64,000 nucleotides of DNA from Macrobrachium rosenbergii. Lineage: Eukaryota; Arthropoda; Malacostraca; Decapoda; Palaemonidae. Made by a program: the position numbers and the translations under genes. Below the pieces are notes generated by a model. The model was given only the letters and a program-made list of their open reading frames with translations, was not told the DNA's origin and made no database searches. This document shows positions 31,868 through 43,214 of the stretch, piece after piece (the stretch's first letter is position 1; every line of letters starts with the position of its first letter). Where the stretch lies: contig NC_089781.1 of the NCBI RefSeq assembly GCF_040412425.1, positions 51,040,727-51,104,726 of the forward strand, in the 5' to 3' direction.

Positions 31868-33480
31868 GTGGATGTCCTTTGGGAGGGATATCTACTACCC
31901 TTCGAGTCTTGGCCTCCCCTCACCTACTCTCTGGTCTATCTCAGCATGTACGTCCAAGGAACTCTGAAGGACACTGCACTGCAGCAAGAAGTGCAAGCCA
32001 TGCTGAGCAAGGGTGCTGTGGAAGTCGTGTCAGACCAATCTCCAAGCTTTTACAGCTGTATCTTTCTCGTAGAGAAAGCCTCAGGGGGATGGAGACCAGT
32101 CATAGACCTCTCTCCCTTGAACCGATTTGTTCACCAGACTTGGTTCACGGTAGAAACAGTGCGATCCTTGCTTGCTTCCATCAGGGAGAATGACTTCATG
32201 CTTACGGTGGACTTGAAGGATGCGTATTTCCAAATACCCATTCATCCGTCCTCTTGCAAATACCTCCACTTTATCCTCGGGGAGACGGTCATTCCAATTC
32301 AGGGCACTTTGCTTTGGGCTCTCGACCACTCCCCAGGTATTCACGAGAGTCTTCTCGCTTGTGTCAGCTTGAGCTCACTCGCACGGGATACATCTACTGG
32401 GGTATCTCGACGACTGGCTGGTCCTGGCGAGCTCCTGGTCACAGTTGCTACAGGACAGGGATCAGCTCCTCGAGTTTTGCCACAATCTTTGGATCTTGGT
32501 GGACCTCGAGAAGTCAGATCTCATCCCCAAGCAGAGGATAAAGTACCTGGGCATGCTGATAGACTCGGTGGCAGCGAAAGTCTTTCCCTCGGACTCTCGC
32601 ATCAGCAGGTTCAGGCAGGCAGCACAGCTGTTCCTGTCACGACAGGAGCAGCCAGCCCAGCATTGGCAAGTCATCATCTGTCATCTGTCGTCGCTGGAGA
32701 AGCTAGTACTTCATGGGCGTCTTCACCTGCGGTCTGTACAATGGAGGCTAAAGGAGTATTGGTCCCAGTTCCGAGACCCCCAGTCCTTCCTCATTCCTCT
32801 TTCTGAGGAGGTGAGAGAGGACCTTTGCTGGTGGATGGATGACAGGAACCTCTTGATAGGAGTATTCCCTGCATACTCCCCCTCTGGACATGCTGCTGTT
32901 CTCAGATGCATCGACCGAGGGATGAGGTGCACACCTGGAGGAGTTGCTGACTTCGGGAGTGTGGCACCGAGACGACAAGCGCCTTCACATCTACATCCTG
33001 GAATTCAAGGCAGCCTTCCTGGCTCTCCAAGAGTTCCGGGATTGAGTGATGGGACACTCTGTGGTACTGATGAGCGACAATACCATGGTAGTGGCATACG
33101 TCAACAAGTAGGGGGGCCTAGTGTCCCTCCCGCTCCACCAGTTGACAATGCAGGTACACGAGTGGGCGTGGCTCACTCGGCAGAGCTGTCAGCCAGGTAC
33201 ATTCCAGGCAAGAGGAATGTCGTGGCAGACAAGCTCAGCCGCCGGAATCAAGTGACAGGAACCGAATGGTCCCTTCACTTGGAAGTGATGGAAAGGCTAT
33301 TCGACCTTTGGAGGCGTCCAGCCATCGACCTGTTCGCCACCTGGCACAACAGAAAACTCCAGGTCTTCTGTTGGTCGTGCCGGACCCACGGGCCACTGAG
33401 GAGGATGCGTTCCAGCACCCGTGGGACAACCTCGACGTTTACGCCTTTCCTCCATTCTGTCTGATTCGCCAAGTGATCAG
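31868..33480 (+). pseudogene. DIRS1 reverse transcriptase and RNase H
   Basis: RT opens LQQEVQAMLSKGAVEVV, then SFYSCIFLVEKASGGWRPVI, DLSPLNRFV and DFMLTVDLKDAYFQIPIHP (first catalytic Asp), all typical DIRS. After a shift near 32310 the catalytic YLDDWLVLA is at 32403-32429 and the thumb continues (IKYLGMLIDS, LSSLEKLVLHGRLHLR). RNase H shows DASTEG and MSDNTMVVAYVNK at about 32911-33110 in another frame, where Trp codons have become TGA twice and a Gln codon TAG, then ARYIPGKRNVVADKLSRR at 33195. The DIRS-specific tail LFDLWRRPAIDLFATWHNRK follows. Non-functional because of shifts. Confidence 0.88.
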
Positions 33481-34735
33481 TTGAGTGATGATCACTCCGA
33501 ATCTTAGGATGATTCTGGTGGCACCCAAATGGCTGCAGGCCGTTTGGTATCCCAACCTGCTAGCTCTCCTCTCTGAGGCACAGAAAGTTTCCCCACTGGC
33601 CCAACCTGCTGTGTCAACCCCATGCAGAGTGGTACTACCAGGCAGTGCAGTCCGTGTCTTCACGCCTGGAGGTTATCCACCATCTCCTGCAAGTGAGAGG
33701 CTTTTCGCGTTGCGCAGCAACAGAGATGGCAGGGTACCTCAGACGATCCTCTGCAGCGGTATACCAGGGAATGTGGTCCGTCTTCTCTGGTTGGTATCGT
33801 TGACCGGGTATCTGTCCAGTCGGAGCTACTATTCAGCAGGTCGCGGACTTCCTTGTCTTCCTTCTCTGAGAGAAGCTTCTCCCCGTTTCGGCTGTAAAAG
33901 GCTACCGTGCCGCACTCGGCCTAGTCTTGCAGCTGAAATGAGTAGACATCTCCTCCTCCTTTGAGATTTCCCTACTAATGGGAAGCTTGGAAAGGTCTTG
34001 CCCACTCAGGGATCTCAGGCCCCCTGCGTGGGATGTGACTTTTGTTCCAAGGAGCCTGACTCGTGAACCGTACGAGCCTTTACGAGAGTCGTCAGACAGG
34101 GATCTGACCCTCAAGACCGTCTTCCTGCTGCCCTGGCATTGGCGAAGAGAGTTGGCAAACTACACGGACTTTCATTCGATGTTAAACACTCGAGGGGATG
34201 GGGATCAGTTATGCTCGATTTTGTCCTGGATTTCGTTGCGAAGACTCAGAATCCTTCGGTCCCTGATGCACGGTTCGAGTCCTTCACGATCCCCTCCCTA
34301 GATGACTTTGTAGGTAATGAACCAGACGAGATGCTACTGTGTCCTGTTAGAGTGCTGCGGTGCTATCTGAAGAGGACTCGACGTCTCCGGCCTAAGTGTC
34401 AACGATTTTGTTAGTACTGGCTCGACCTATAAAGAAGTGTCCAAGAACACGGTCTCCTTCTGGCTTCGTGAGACGATAAGGAGAGCATATTCTGCTGCAG
34501 GAGAAGATGACACCGGTACGCTTCGTCCGAGAGCTCACGAAGTCCGCAGCATTGGTCCGTCCCTCGCATTCCGGAAGAACACATCGGTTGTGCAGGTGCC
34601 GAAGGCAGGCAGGCGTGTGGTCCCAACAGACTACCTTCACCTCCTCCTACCTCCGGGATGTTGCTCACAAGTCCTTGGTCACTTTTTCCTTGGGTCCTGT
34701 GGTGGTTGCTCAACAAGTTGTGTAGCTTACCCAGC
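33481..34735 (+). pseudogene. DIRS1 tyrosine recombinase
   Basis: The core-binding domain begins about 33655 (GFSRCAATEMAGYLRRSSAA, VYQGMWSVFSGWY) and includes a GYRAALG-like segment near 33895. The catalytic domain shows AKRVGKLHGLSFDV at 34139 (first Arg; many relatives have RVSEL or RVGEL), RAHEVRSI at about 34527 (His-x-x-Arg) and TFTSSYLRDVAHKS at about 34633 (nucleophile Tyr). This enzyme inserts circular cDNA. At least four shifts are needed to join the pieces. All key residues are still visible. Confidence 0.85.
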
Positions 34736-35256
34736 TCCTCTAACAGGACAGGTTGCATCTCACCCAAGATGTACGGTTGTGATTGGGAGAATGAATGTTG
34801 AGTGACTGGCCTCTCTTCTTTCTCCCCATCCTGGCTCTCTTCCCACGGGCAGGGAGCGGGCGTGCCGTTACATGCTGGATCTGGCGGTCGATGCAGGTAA
34901 GCACTCAACGGGAGCTCTCGTTCTATTTTCCGTTCAGGTTGATAGAAGCAACCCCACTCCATCCCTTGCAAGGGGGGGAGGGAGACCATGATTATAAGAC
35001 AAACCCAATGCTTGTGATTGCCTTTATGTCATCCAACTCCAAGTTCTTCCTAGCCTACTTTGCACGAACTGACGTTTCCTCTTTCATGCAAAGGGACTCA
35101 GAAGTCTGACAACTGATCCCGCGTTTCTTACAACCCGATCATTTTGTCAGAGGCAGTTTTCCCTTCCTCGCTCTATCGACCAGGAAGGGAAGACAAGGTG
35201 GTGAACTCAGTCAGTTCAGGAGACTCACTCAGATTCCTCCCTCCAACCAGTAATCT
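34736..35256 (+). other. DIRS1 3' non-coding region
   Basis: No recognisable domain after the recombinase; no methyltransferase of the kind found in some DIRS elements. Confidence 0.5.
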
Positions 35257-35375
35257 AATGTAAAGGACCGAGGGTTTGTATATTGTGTCGAAACAAATCA
35301 CATTTTTTAAAAGTAAATTGTATTTTTCCTAACTATACAAGCCCAAAGTCCTTTACATTTTATGCCCACCTCATG
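35257..35375 (+). repeat. DIRS1 internal complementary region
   Basis: The left half (CTAATGTAAAGGACCGAGGG to about 35305) is the reverse complement of the left end of the element. The right half (AAAAGTAAATTGTATTTTTC to CAAAGTCCTTTACATT) is the reverse complement of the right end. The two meet at AAACAAATCAC, giving a copy of the joined ends. This is the template that lets DIRS elements restore their ends through a circle. Confidence 0.88.
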
Positions 35376-35395
35376 CCACCCCTCAATCTAATACC

Positions 35396-35596
35396 TGGGC
35401 CGAAAGGCAAATTGGAATGTTTATATCCGGGCAGGCAGTACTCCCGCCTCCCAGACAGTAGTTAACTGCCTAACCACCTTGTTTGAAGTTCAATGGCCGT
35501 TTTCCAGCCTATGCCTGAAAGTAGTCCTAATGTAAAGGACCTCGGGTTTGTATAGTTAGAAAAAATACAACTTACTTTTAAAAATTGTGATGTTTG
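35396..35596 (+). repeat. DIRS1 right inverted terminal repeat
   Basis: Inverted partner of 28336-28510. Ends near TTTTAAAAATTGTGATGTTT. Confidence 0.85.
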
Positions 35597-35915
35597 ATTG
35601 AGAAGGCTGGGAGGCAGACCCTGCCAAAATTTGTGTTGTTGAAGTTGTTGTCTGAGATTCATGCCTAAGAGAGCACCTTAGCACCCGTTTGCTGGGATTT
35701 AGCACTGTATGCACTCATTTAATCTCATTATCATATAGACAGTAATGCATTAATTCTAGGGTAGTGGTATGTTATGATGGGCCTGTTCGATGTAGTCATC
35801 TGTTCCAGTTATTGTATGATAGCCTTAACATAAGGTAGCTTATGTTAAGGTACCTCTAGCTAACTTAGACTACGACATTAGCCTTTAGGTATGTCCTAGA
35901 GACCATTTGGTAGTT
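35597..35915. other. Unassigned spacer
   Basis: AT-rich, includes a short palindrome around TAACATAAGGTAGCTTATGTTA at 35827-35848. No gene. Confidence 0.5.
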
Positions 35916-38729
35916 CTATATAGTAGCTCCGTGCCTGTTTTTACCTTGGAAACTGGCTTTTTCTCCACTTTTACGGCTTCTGATAACGGAGGTGAGTTTG
36001 TTTGTTGGCGGCCAAGTGTCATTTGCCCCCTAACTCAATCCAACGGTAAAGGGGGACTGTGGGAAACCGGGGTTCTGGGTGGGGGAAAACAGAGAAGTGG
36101 AGCGGACATGTTTACGTTATGGGGACACTGGCTGGAAGGAAAAATGAGAGGGAGCCATTCGCAAAAGGGAGGGAGCAGCTGAAAGGGTGGGGGTTAATGA
36201 GGCAGGAGGGAGAAATTTCCTCACGTGCCCCAAAAGCAGGGGTAAGTGGGGAGTGGTGGAAGGTGGGGTGGGAGGTAGATTGTGCAAGTGGTAAACTCGT
36301 CAAGGACGGGTGCGGGTAGAAGCTTAACACTGGGCGTGGGGGGAGAGGGGAAACGCTGAGCGGTATGGGGGATGGGGACAAAGCGTGTGGCCGACAAAAT
36401 ACAAACTTCACCAACTTTACCAGAAGCCGTAGAAGTGGAGAAAAAACCGGTTTCCAAGATAAAAACAAGAGCAGGAAGGCACTTAGACCTGGCTGGAAGG
36501 AGCAACCTGGCAGGAAAAAACAATTTGCAGATAAAAAAAATGAACTCCAACAGAACTAACTGGCCTTACCTTAGGGTCCAGGAGGGCAGAGATCAGCCGC
36601 TGCATTTAAAAATGCGTGGAACATGGTGATGGGGTCGAGGAAATGAATCTTAAAATAGGCTTCAGCCAGGTAGCCTACAAAACTGTACTTCCTCCTGACA
36701 AAGCTTGGTTAACCTTTCGTAGTTACTTAAGCAGTAGGCAGAAAAGTTGCAGTAACTGATATAGCAGTTAGCACAAGACACTGGGAGGGTGAGTAGAGTT
36801 ATGGGCTCAGACAAACGCGATGTTGACGGAAGGGATTCAAACACTGTACTGAACAAGAGACGCAAAATCTGTATGTTTTAAGGAGTAGGTTTGGGTAGCA
36901 GAGTAGCAGATAAGGGCTGTGGTGGGCCAAGAGGGGTGGGAAGTGGGGGTGGGGTTTGGCGCAATTTGGTGTTGGGGAAGGGTTTGCGTGAGGAACTTGG
37001 GGGGAAGGGGAAAAAAGTTAAGTATACCTTAGTTTTACCAGACCACTGAGTTGATTAACAGCTCTCCTAGGGCTGGCCCGAAGGATTAGACTTATTTCAC
37101 GTGGCTAAGAACCAATTGGTTACTTAGCTACGGGACCTGCAGCTTATTGTGGAATCTGAACCACATTATAGCGAGCAATGAATTTCTATCACCAGAAATA
37201 AATTCCTCTAACTCTTCGTCAGCCGGCTGGGGAATTGAACTCCGGCCCATTGAGGGTGAAGGGGAAACTTACGCGACGGTAACAGGAATGGTTTTGTTGA
37301 AAAAGCTTCGTGCTGGTTATGACAGTAAAGCAAAGAAACCATAAATGCTTTGGAAAAATGCGGCTGGGCAAAATGTATCTTACTGGGCTGGCATGTTAAA
37401 TGCATTTCGCAGTGTTTAGTAATGGGTTCTGGGAAATGGAATCCCGCTGGTTATGATAAGGAAACAGAAACGATGCTGCCGTGCGAAAAATTTGTGTAGG
37501 GAAATTTTTTGGTTTTGGGGTACAGATAGACTTTCGCCGAGTTTAGTACTGGGTTGGCGGGGTAAATGCGTTTTGCCATGTTTAGTACTGGGCTGGCGGA
37601 TTAAATGCATTTTGCAGTGTTTAGTAATCGGGTCGGGGAAATGGAATCACGCTGGTTATGATAAGGAAGCAGAGAAACGATGCTGTCGTGCAAAAAATGT
37701 GTGTAGGGAAAGTTTTTTTTTGCGGTACAGATACACTTTCGCCGTGTTTAGTACTGGGTTGGCAGGGTAAATGGACTTCGCCGTGTTCAGCAGTACGTTC
37801 GGGGGATATAATCTCCGTGCGCTGCGTTCAGTACTGGTCTGGGGGGTTACCTGTGTTGCAACAGCTGCGGGTAAGTGCAACCAAGAACGTTGAAACACAG
37901 GAATAAACACAAAAACGTATGTGTTTTTTCTTTGCTGTGTTAACTTATAGTTTGGGAGGATTGCATGCAGGGTGTGTTAGATTCATGCACAGGGATAACA
38001 GATTGACAAGTTACTGCATTGCCGGACAAAATATGAATGGTTCAAAACAGATACACCCCTGCCCTGTCATGTGAAGGACTCGTATGTGAACCCCGGAAAA
38101 AGGACAGACCCCAAGGAGGGGAGTGCGTTAGCAACTTTGAGTGCCAACGTTTAGGGGGTTTTCCTCAGTGGGGGGATAACAGCGCAATGTGATTGGTTAG
38201 ATAAGTGTTTTGGGGGGTTAGGTCCCCAAACTCTGAGTTTCCTCAGCAAGGGAGTGAGGGATGAACCAATGGCTCCCCGATGAATGTTCTTGTTTGGTCT
38301 CAGTTTATTTCGTAGTTTCTCATGTCTGGGGTGCCAAAAAATCTAGATTTTGGCCGGTTTCTCATCCCCAGCCGTGTACCCCACCCAATAACCCTGCTTT
38401 CCCTAGGGGTCCCCTGAATTGTAGGGCAGAAACAAACGGGGGAGCCGTTACATAGCCATCTAACACTCTCCTGGGGGTATGCCCCACCCAGAACCCCGCA
38501 ATCCCATCGGGTCCCCTAGCTTGTTGGTTGGGGGGGAGCAGATCACCTGTCCAGGTGGTATACCCCACCCATAGCCCTGCTTTCCGATCGGGTCCCCTAC
38601 TTTGTTAGATGAACTTCAGGGGCTAATTACAAGTTAATTAGGCTCGAGCGCGAAAAATGGAAGGTAAATTCATAATTAGCAAGCAAAAAACTGTAGAAAA
38701 AGTCAAGTTATAGTGCCGCCAGCTGCATG
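35916..38729 (-). mobile_element. TIR-A, copy 2
   Basis: Minus-strand relative of 15309-17785, alignable end to end: GTAGCTCC at 35919 and GGAGCTAC at 38721-38728, with TATATA on both outer sides. It keeps the subterminal inverted repeat (35937-36005 against 36415-36480), the 170-bp tandem repeat (about 37390-37800) and the G-rich GGTATACC repeats (38370-38600). Longer than copy 1 because of a SINE at 37013-37257. No transposase. Confidence 0.8.
37013..37257 (-). repeat. SINE insertion in TIR-A copy 2, fullest copy
   Basis: 245 bp flanked by the 9-bp repeat GAAGGGGAA (37004-37012 and 37258-37266). Absent from TIR-A copy 1, which gives the empty site. Minus strand: starts at ACCCTCAATGGGCCGGAG, has GGAGTTCAATTCCCC and GGTTCAGATTCC (two B-box-like strings), then the shared AACCAATTGGTTC, GGGCCAGCCC and CAGTGGTCTGG blocks. 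Confidence 0.85.
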
Positions 38730-40401
38730 GAGCTACTATATAGTACTACCGACCATTTTTTGCTCTTATCTTTGAGCAGCCTGATTTAGGCTTTACAGCA
38801 AGATTTATAGTTGCTGTGCATCATATTTCATAAATTGATCGCTTGTTAGGCTAGTCAGCCAACACTGTAGGCCTCACGGGGAAACTTAGCTTAGTGTACT
38901 CTACTGGGTTAGGCCTAAGTGCATGTTGTTGGATTAATACCTTTGTGATTGTTTACCGGCCCCAAGGGGGGCCGTGGTAAGTTCCAATCTGTTGTTTACT
39001 TTCTGACTCATTACAGTCCTTCCGCTAATCTTGTATAAATTTGTAATTGTTCATTTGTAGCCTAGCCCTATATCTTAGGCATCAGGTTAGGCTAGTCATG
39101 TGAGAAGCCTGTTAGGCTAATAATCTAACCTTTCTGTTGTAGCGATCCTACAGTAAATGGTCATATTTATTGATTTATATTTATGAATAGTCTTGTATTG
39201 TCTTCTGTGGACTGTAACGGGTGGTATTCTTGCTGTTTGAAATATTGGTGATAAAAGGCTAGTCTATTTGCCAATAAAAACATTTTATACATACTTTATT
39301 TCATGTCTAGACGCATAATACTTTGTGGTTCACTGCATTTTTTCAGGAAGCATTGTTGGCATTTCCTGAAAGATAGATGTTTAGGCAGATTTACCTACCT
39401 TCATTAGAACCTATGTTGCTAAAAAGTATGACATATAGTTGTAACTTAATTGGCCTACCCAGCATTATAAGGTATTTGAAATGGACATTTGTTGATTTGC
39501 TACTGACCCTTTTCTAGTTACCTATTGGAAGTATTACCCTCCATGTTATCCAGGAAATATTTAATATTTTGTTTTATTGTGTAGTCTGAATTGACCAACT
39601 TTCCTCCACACCTCAGCTCTGGATGAAGAAAATCCCTTTGTTATTTCATGTCTTCTTTATTCCATTAGAATTTCCTACAGATGTCAATCCCTGTCTCCAG
39701 GACTGGGTTGGTCAATGGGGACTATCTTTAAGTATAGAAGAAATTCATGATAAATGGGAAGCGTGGCGTCTCTGCTTTCTTTATGTTGTATAACGGTGTT
39801 GCCCAAAAAAATAGGAGTGACAGGCATAGAGAGAAGAAAAACACAAAACAAGGGGTGGCTACACTGCTATACATTCGTTGATAAATAAAATTTTCCTTTT
39901 TGTGGTTTCATAATTAATCTTAGTAATAATTTAAAGATATTAGAGGAGGATGATGAATCAGTTCGTAAATAACCAACATTATTTAGATGAGTGGCTTTCT
40001 ACAGCCGTAAAGTTTTTCCCTCGGGAAGAACTGGTTCATGTCCACTCTAATATCAACGCTAACTTTCCAACTTTCCAACTTTCCATTGTGGAATTGAGTA
40101 GTTCCCTAAGGTGCGTCTGCGACGGTGGAATATGGGTCTTTGTACAATAGAATCAAACAACAATCTCAACAGAGACAAAAAGGTACTCTTGCAACAACGG
40201 AGCCTATGAATGACCGCGGGACCCCACTTTTGGCGCAAAAAAATTGCTATAGAAAGAGCGCCGAAAAAAATTGCGCCCTCTGTGCTTCATGATGATAATG
40301 AAAAGCATGCTTTTGTCATTGTTGCCCAAAGAAAAAGCAACTGAAAAACTAATAAATGGTAAGGGGGACCCTTTTGGGAACTGGGGTTTTGGGTGGGGAG
40401 A
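38730..40401. other. Unassigned non-coding DNA
   Basis: AT-rich with many TAGGCCTA/TAGGCTA words. No frame with family features. A small inverted repeat with GGCGCAAAAAAATTGC is at 40234-40285. Confidence 0.5.
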
Positions 40402-40770
40402 AGCAAAAGTCGGGTTTCCTGCTGGCCGTAACATACAAAAATCGCTAGTTTCTGACCCACTAGTCTGCATACAAAAGGTTGTCCCACTAGGCTACCGTAA
40501 GGCTGACCCGCTAAACTACTGAAGCAAAAGTCGGGTTTCCTTCTGGCTGTAACATACAAAATTCTATAGTTTCTGACCCGCTAGTCTGCATACAAAAGGT
40601 TTTCCCGCTAGGCTACAAACATAAGGCTGACCCGCTAAACAACAGAAACAAAAGTCGGGCTTCCTGCTGGCCGTAACGTACAAATTCACTAGTTTCTGAC
40701 CCACTAGTCTGCATACAAAAGGTTGTCCCGCTAGGCTACAATCGTAAGGCGGACTCGCTAAAGTACATTC
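40402..40770 (+). repeat. 123-bp tandem repeat, three copies
   Basis: Units begin CAAAAGTCGGG at about 40403, 40524 and 40650, then CTGGC.GTAAC.TACAAA, TAGTTTCTGACCC, CTAGTCTGCATACAAAAGGTT and GGCTGACCCGCTAAAC. Degenerate partial units continue to about 40860. Confidence 0.85.
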
Positions 40771-41568
40771 GTGATGCTAACCCTTCTAAACTACATACAA
40801 GAGGCTGACCCTCTACCCTACATGTGTGAGGCTGTCCTGGTACTCTGCACACAAAATGTTGTTCCGCCACTCTCCTTACAGGAGGCCCTGATGCACCTAC
40901 GGAAACTGCTAGGCTAGGGTACTTGCAGCCTATAAGAACCATGGTTAGGCTATTCCCTACCTACATTAGGATGGACGGAAATCGCTAGCCTAGGCTACCT
41001 GTAGCCTACATAAGAAACATCGGTTAGGCTATTCCCTACCTCCCTACCTACATTAGAACAGGCGTTAATTTTGTAATGGTGATTTTTTTAACATATCTGC
41101 TCTCAGTTTGGGGTAGCGGAATGGCGCTTCACGCCTTATCTGCTTTTTTAAAGATTTTTATCAAGCTCGTATGCTCTGGCAAGAGGTAATATCTGTATTC
41201 AGTGTAGCCACAGATTACAAAAAATGATAAACTGCACACTAGGGTCAGTTCCAAAACACTACCTAACCTAGCAACAAAACAAATGTAAAAATGCAGGTAA
41301 ATGCTCTGCTTACCTTATTCAAAGTCGCTGCTGTCCGGCCATGTAGGTAACAGTATCGGCTTTGTAGGTCCTACTGTCCTGGGCTTCTTTGCAACTGCTG
41401 GCTGCTGAACAGATGAGTGGGAATTACTCGGTCTGGGTCTTATTGTAGACGGCTGAGAAAGTAAAACAGAGATAGGGGATGTCGGGCAGCTCTTGAGCTG
41501 ATAGACGCGCTTAAATCCAAAAAGACCCGAAATGGACACGGAACACCTTCTAGGTATCGCTATGGACG
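40771..41568. other. Unassigned non-coding DNA
   Basis: TAGGCTA-rich. A 74-residue minus-strand Ser/Pro-rich frame at 41315-41539 lies directly behind the transposase tail on the other side of the solo LTR; it might be its continuation, but I see no diagnostic motif. Confidence 0.4.
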
Positions 41569-41933
41569 TTTAAGAGGTGCGAAAGAATGAGCAGGAGGAA
41601 AGGTACTGCTACTTTATTCAGAATGCAGGCTGCTTATAAAGCGCTGTGTGGATGTCACACAGAGGAATACAATAGAATTTCGGTGACCCGAGGTCAATTA
41701 CTCTTGGCAACAATTACAATGGATAAATACAAGTAATGTAACAATTGAGTTGACAAGGATTGACATAACAACGTTCTAACACATGTGCAAAAGAAGCAGA
41801 TACAAATGAATTAGTAATAGATACAAATTTATATAGGAAAATATGGCTGATTCTGCTTGACCTGATCCAATAGGAGCGGTATCGAAGAAACGGGTTGTTC
41901 ATCATAGAAGACTCGCTCAGCGGGGACTTTACA
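41569..41933 (-). repeat. Gypsy-C solo LTR
   Basis: 365 bp, TGTAAAGTCCCCGCTGAGCG at 41933 to GCACCTCTTAAA at 41569. Flanks GACG (41565-41568) and GATG (41934-41937) are probably a 4-bp target duplication with one change. There is no internal sequence on either side, so this is an LTR left by recombination. Confidence 0.88.
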
Positions 41934-42780
41934 GATGCAGTATGTAGAAAAGTAACTTTGGTTTCTGCGTACTGTGTCTCGGTAGCACGCTCTGTTTGAG
42001 AACGCACCACTGCGACTCTATAGTGTTCGTGTGTACACTCAGGTCATCAGACTTACAAAGTTGACATTGTGGTTCATGGTGCTGCGTGTGAAAAAATGAT
42101 CCCGGACATTGCTGTAGGCCTTCCAGCAATCAGATATGATCGTGGTTTCTGGAAGCATGTTGTCCAGCAACACCGGGAGCAGAGTTTCAGCTGAGCGGTC
42201 TGGAACCACTTTGACAAACGTTTCACGCATCTGTCGGTCAATGCCACCAAACACCCAAGCTCCATCCACCTTACGGCCACGGTTGTGCTTATGTTTCCCA
42301 AATTTACTTTCGTCAATCTCAGCAATATGACCAGGATCACCAATTTTCTTGTTATCAGCCAGCAGTATTTCGCAGCAAATGTCTCTGCAGAAGTTGTACC
42401 AATCAACAGTGGTGTGTGACGATAGCGGCACAACAAAGGATCGCGACACATATTGTGGCAGTTTCTTCGAAAAGCAAAACACAAGCACAATTATTGCCTG
42501 CAGAGACATTTTAGAGTTTTCAAAGAAGGACCCATGCTGTACTGATACCTTCTTTCTGCACTGACGGTTTACGCATCGCCACGTACACTTGGTGTCCAGT
42601 GTCTGGGTGGACACCATCTTTAACAGTACGGCAATTTCCTGCATTACGTTCAGTAAACTACCTGGAAAAGTTGCCTAACAGTCCTTGCTGGTACAGCCAC
42701 TTAGTGAATTCCCCGGTGTTCCATAGGAACTCGAGGACTGTGCCAATGTACAAGTCCATGTAGGAACTGAAATCTTCCAT
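41934..42780 (-). pseudogene. ISXO2/Merlin-type transposase
   Basis: Minus strand from MEDFSSYMDLYIGTVLEFLW at 42780. After a stop near 42660 comes a 201-residue block (42644-42039) with a Cys-rich part (CTWRCVNRQCRKKVSVQHGS), a helix-turn-helix-like region, and the DDE core: AEIDESKFGKHKHNRGR (Asp), VFGGIDR, VVPDRSAETLLPVL and TIISDCWKAY (Asp). The final Glu is in HTNTIESQWCVLKQ (about 42010) after a frameshift. Merlin and bacterial IS1595 share this fold and move by cut and paste. Genes of this type are also found as single domesticated copies in arthropods. The stop, the shift and the LTR at its end argue for a dead copy. Confidence 0.85.
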
Positions 42781-42847
42781 GGTGTTGACCTTTGGAAACA
42801 AAATCAAGTTGTGACTTTCCATCGCCCCGGTTCCAGAAAGAAAGAAA

Positions 42848-42920
42848 GCGTGATTCTGGTGTTGGCCTAGGCCTATGAATCAAGCGTGATTCTGGTGTTG
42901 GCCTAGGCCTATGAATCATA
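42848..42920. repeat. 37-bp direct repeat, two copies
   Basis: GCGTGATTCTGGTGTTGGCC and CTAGGCCTATGAATCA occur twice in a row. Confidence 0.9.
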
Positions 42921-42974
42921 TTGATTGAACACATTGTGATTGGTTCGTAGTATTTAATCTGTAAGCCCTAGGGC

Positions 42975-43214
42975 ATGACCTGGGTCAGCCTGAGATACGA
43001 TTGGATGGAATTAAATTTCTGCGATCAGGTTGGGGCGACGTGCGGCGGCAGCCTTAGGAACTACAGGTTGAGAGGAGTGCCGCACTTCGGCCATCTGAAG
43101 AACTATGGGAGAGCGGTGCTGCGTGACACCGTTCATGTCAACTTGGTACTTAGAAAAAGTTACGCTCCACTGAAAAAATTGTTGTCGGGAAAATCAAGCA
43201 AACTGGTCAAGTAG
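42975..43214 (+). CDS. Unrecognised 79-residue ORF
   Basis: Basic, balanced composition (MTWVSLRYDWMELNFCDQ at the start, ending LSGKSSKLVK). No domain I recognise. It is preceded by the 37-bp repeats and followed by unassigned DNA. Could be an exon of a host gene or a scrap of an unknown element; chance is also possible. Confidence 0.2.
   Translation: MTWVSLRYDWMELNFCDQVGATCGGSLRNYRLRGVPHFGHLKNYGRAVLRDTVHVNLVLRKSYAPLKKLLSGKSSKLVK

Larger units (their letters stand above)
28336..35596 (+). mobile_element. DIRS1: DIRS-type tyrosine-recombinase retrotransposon, near full length
   Basis: About 7.26 kb with inverted ends, gag-like ORF, RT/RNase H and a tyrosine recombinase in that order on the plus strand, and an internal complementary region (35257-35375). 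DIRS elements copy through a circular DNA and integrate with a recombinase, not an integrase, so no target duplication is expected and none is obvious. Every gene is broken by several shifts or stops, so it is not active, but order and motifs are complete. Confidence 0.88.

Noticed and set aside
35907..36629. Several overlapping ORFs in both directions
   Set aside because: Same reason: they are the TIR-A copy 2 version of the same non-coding DNA.
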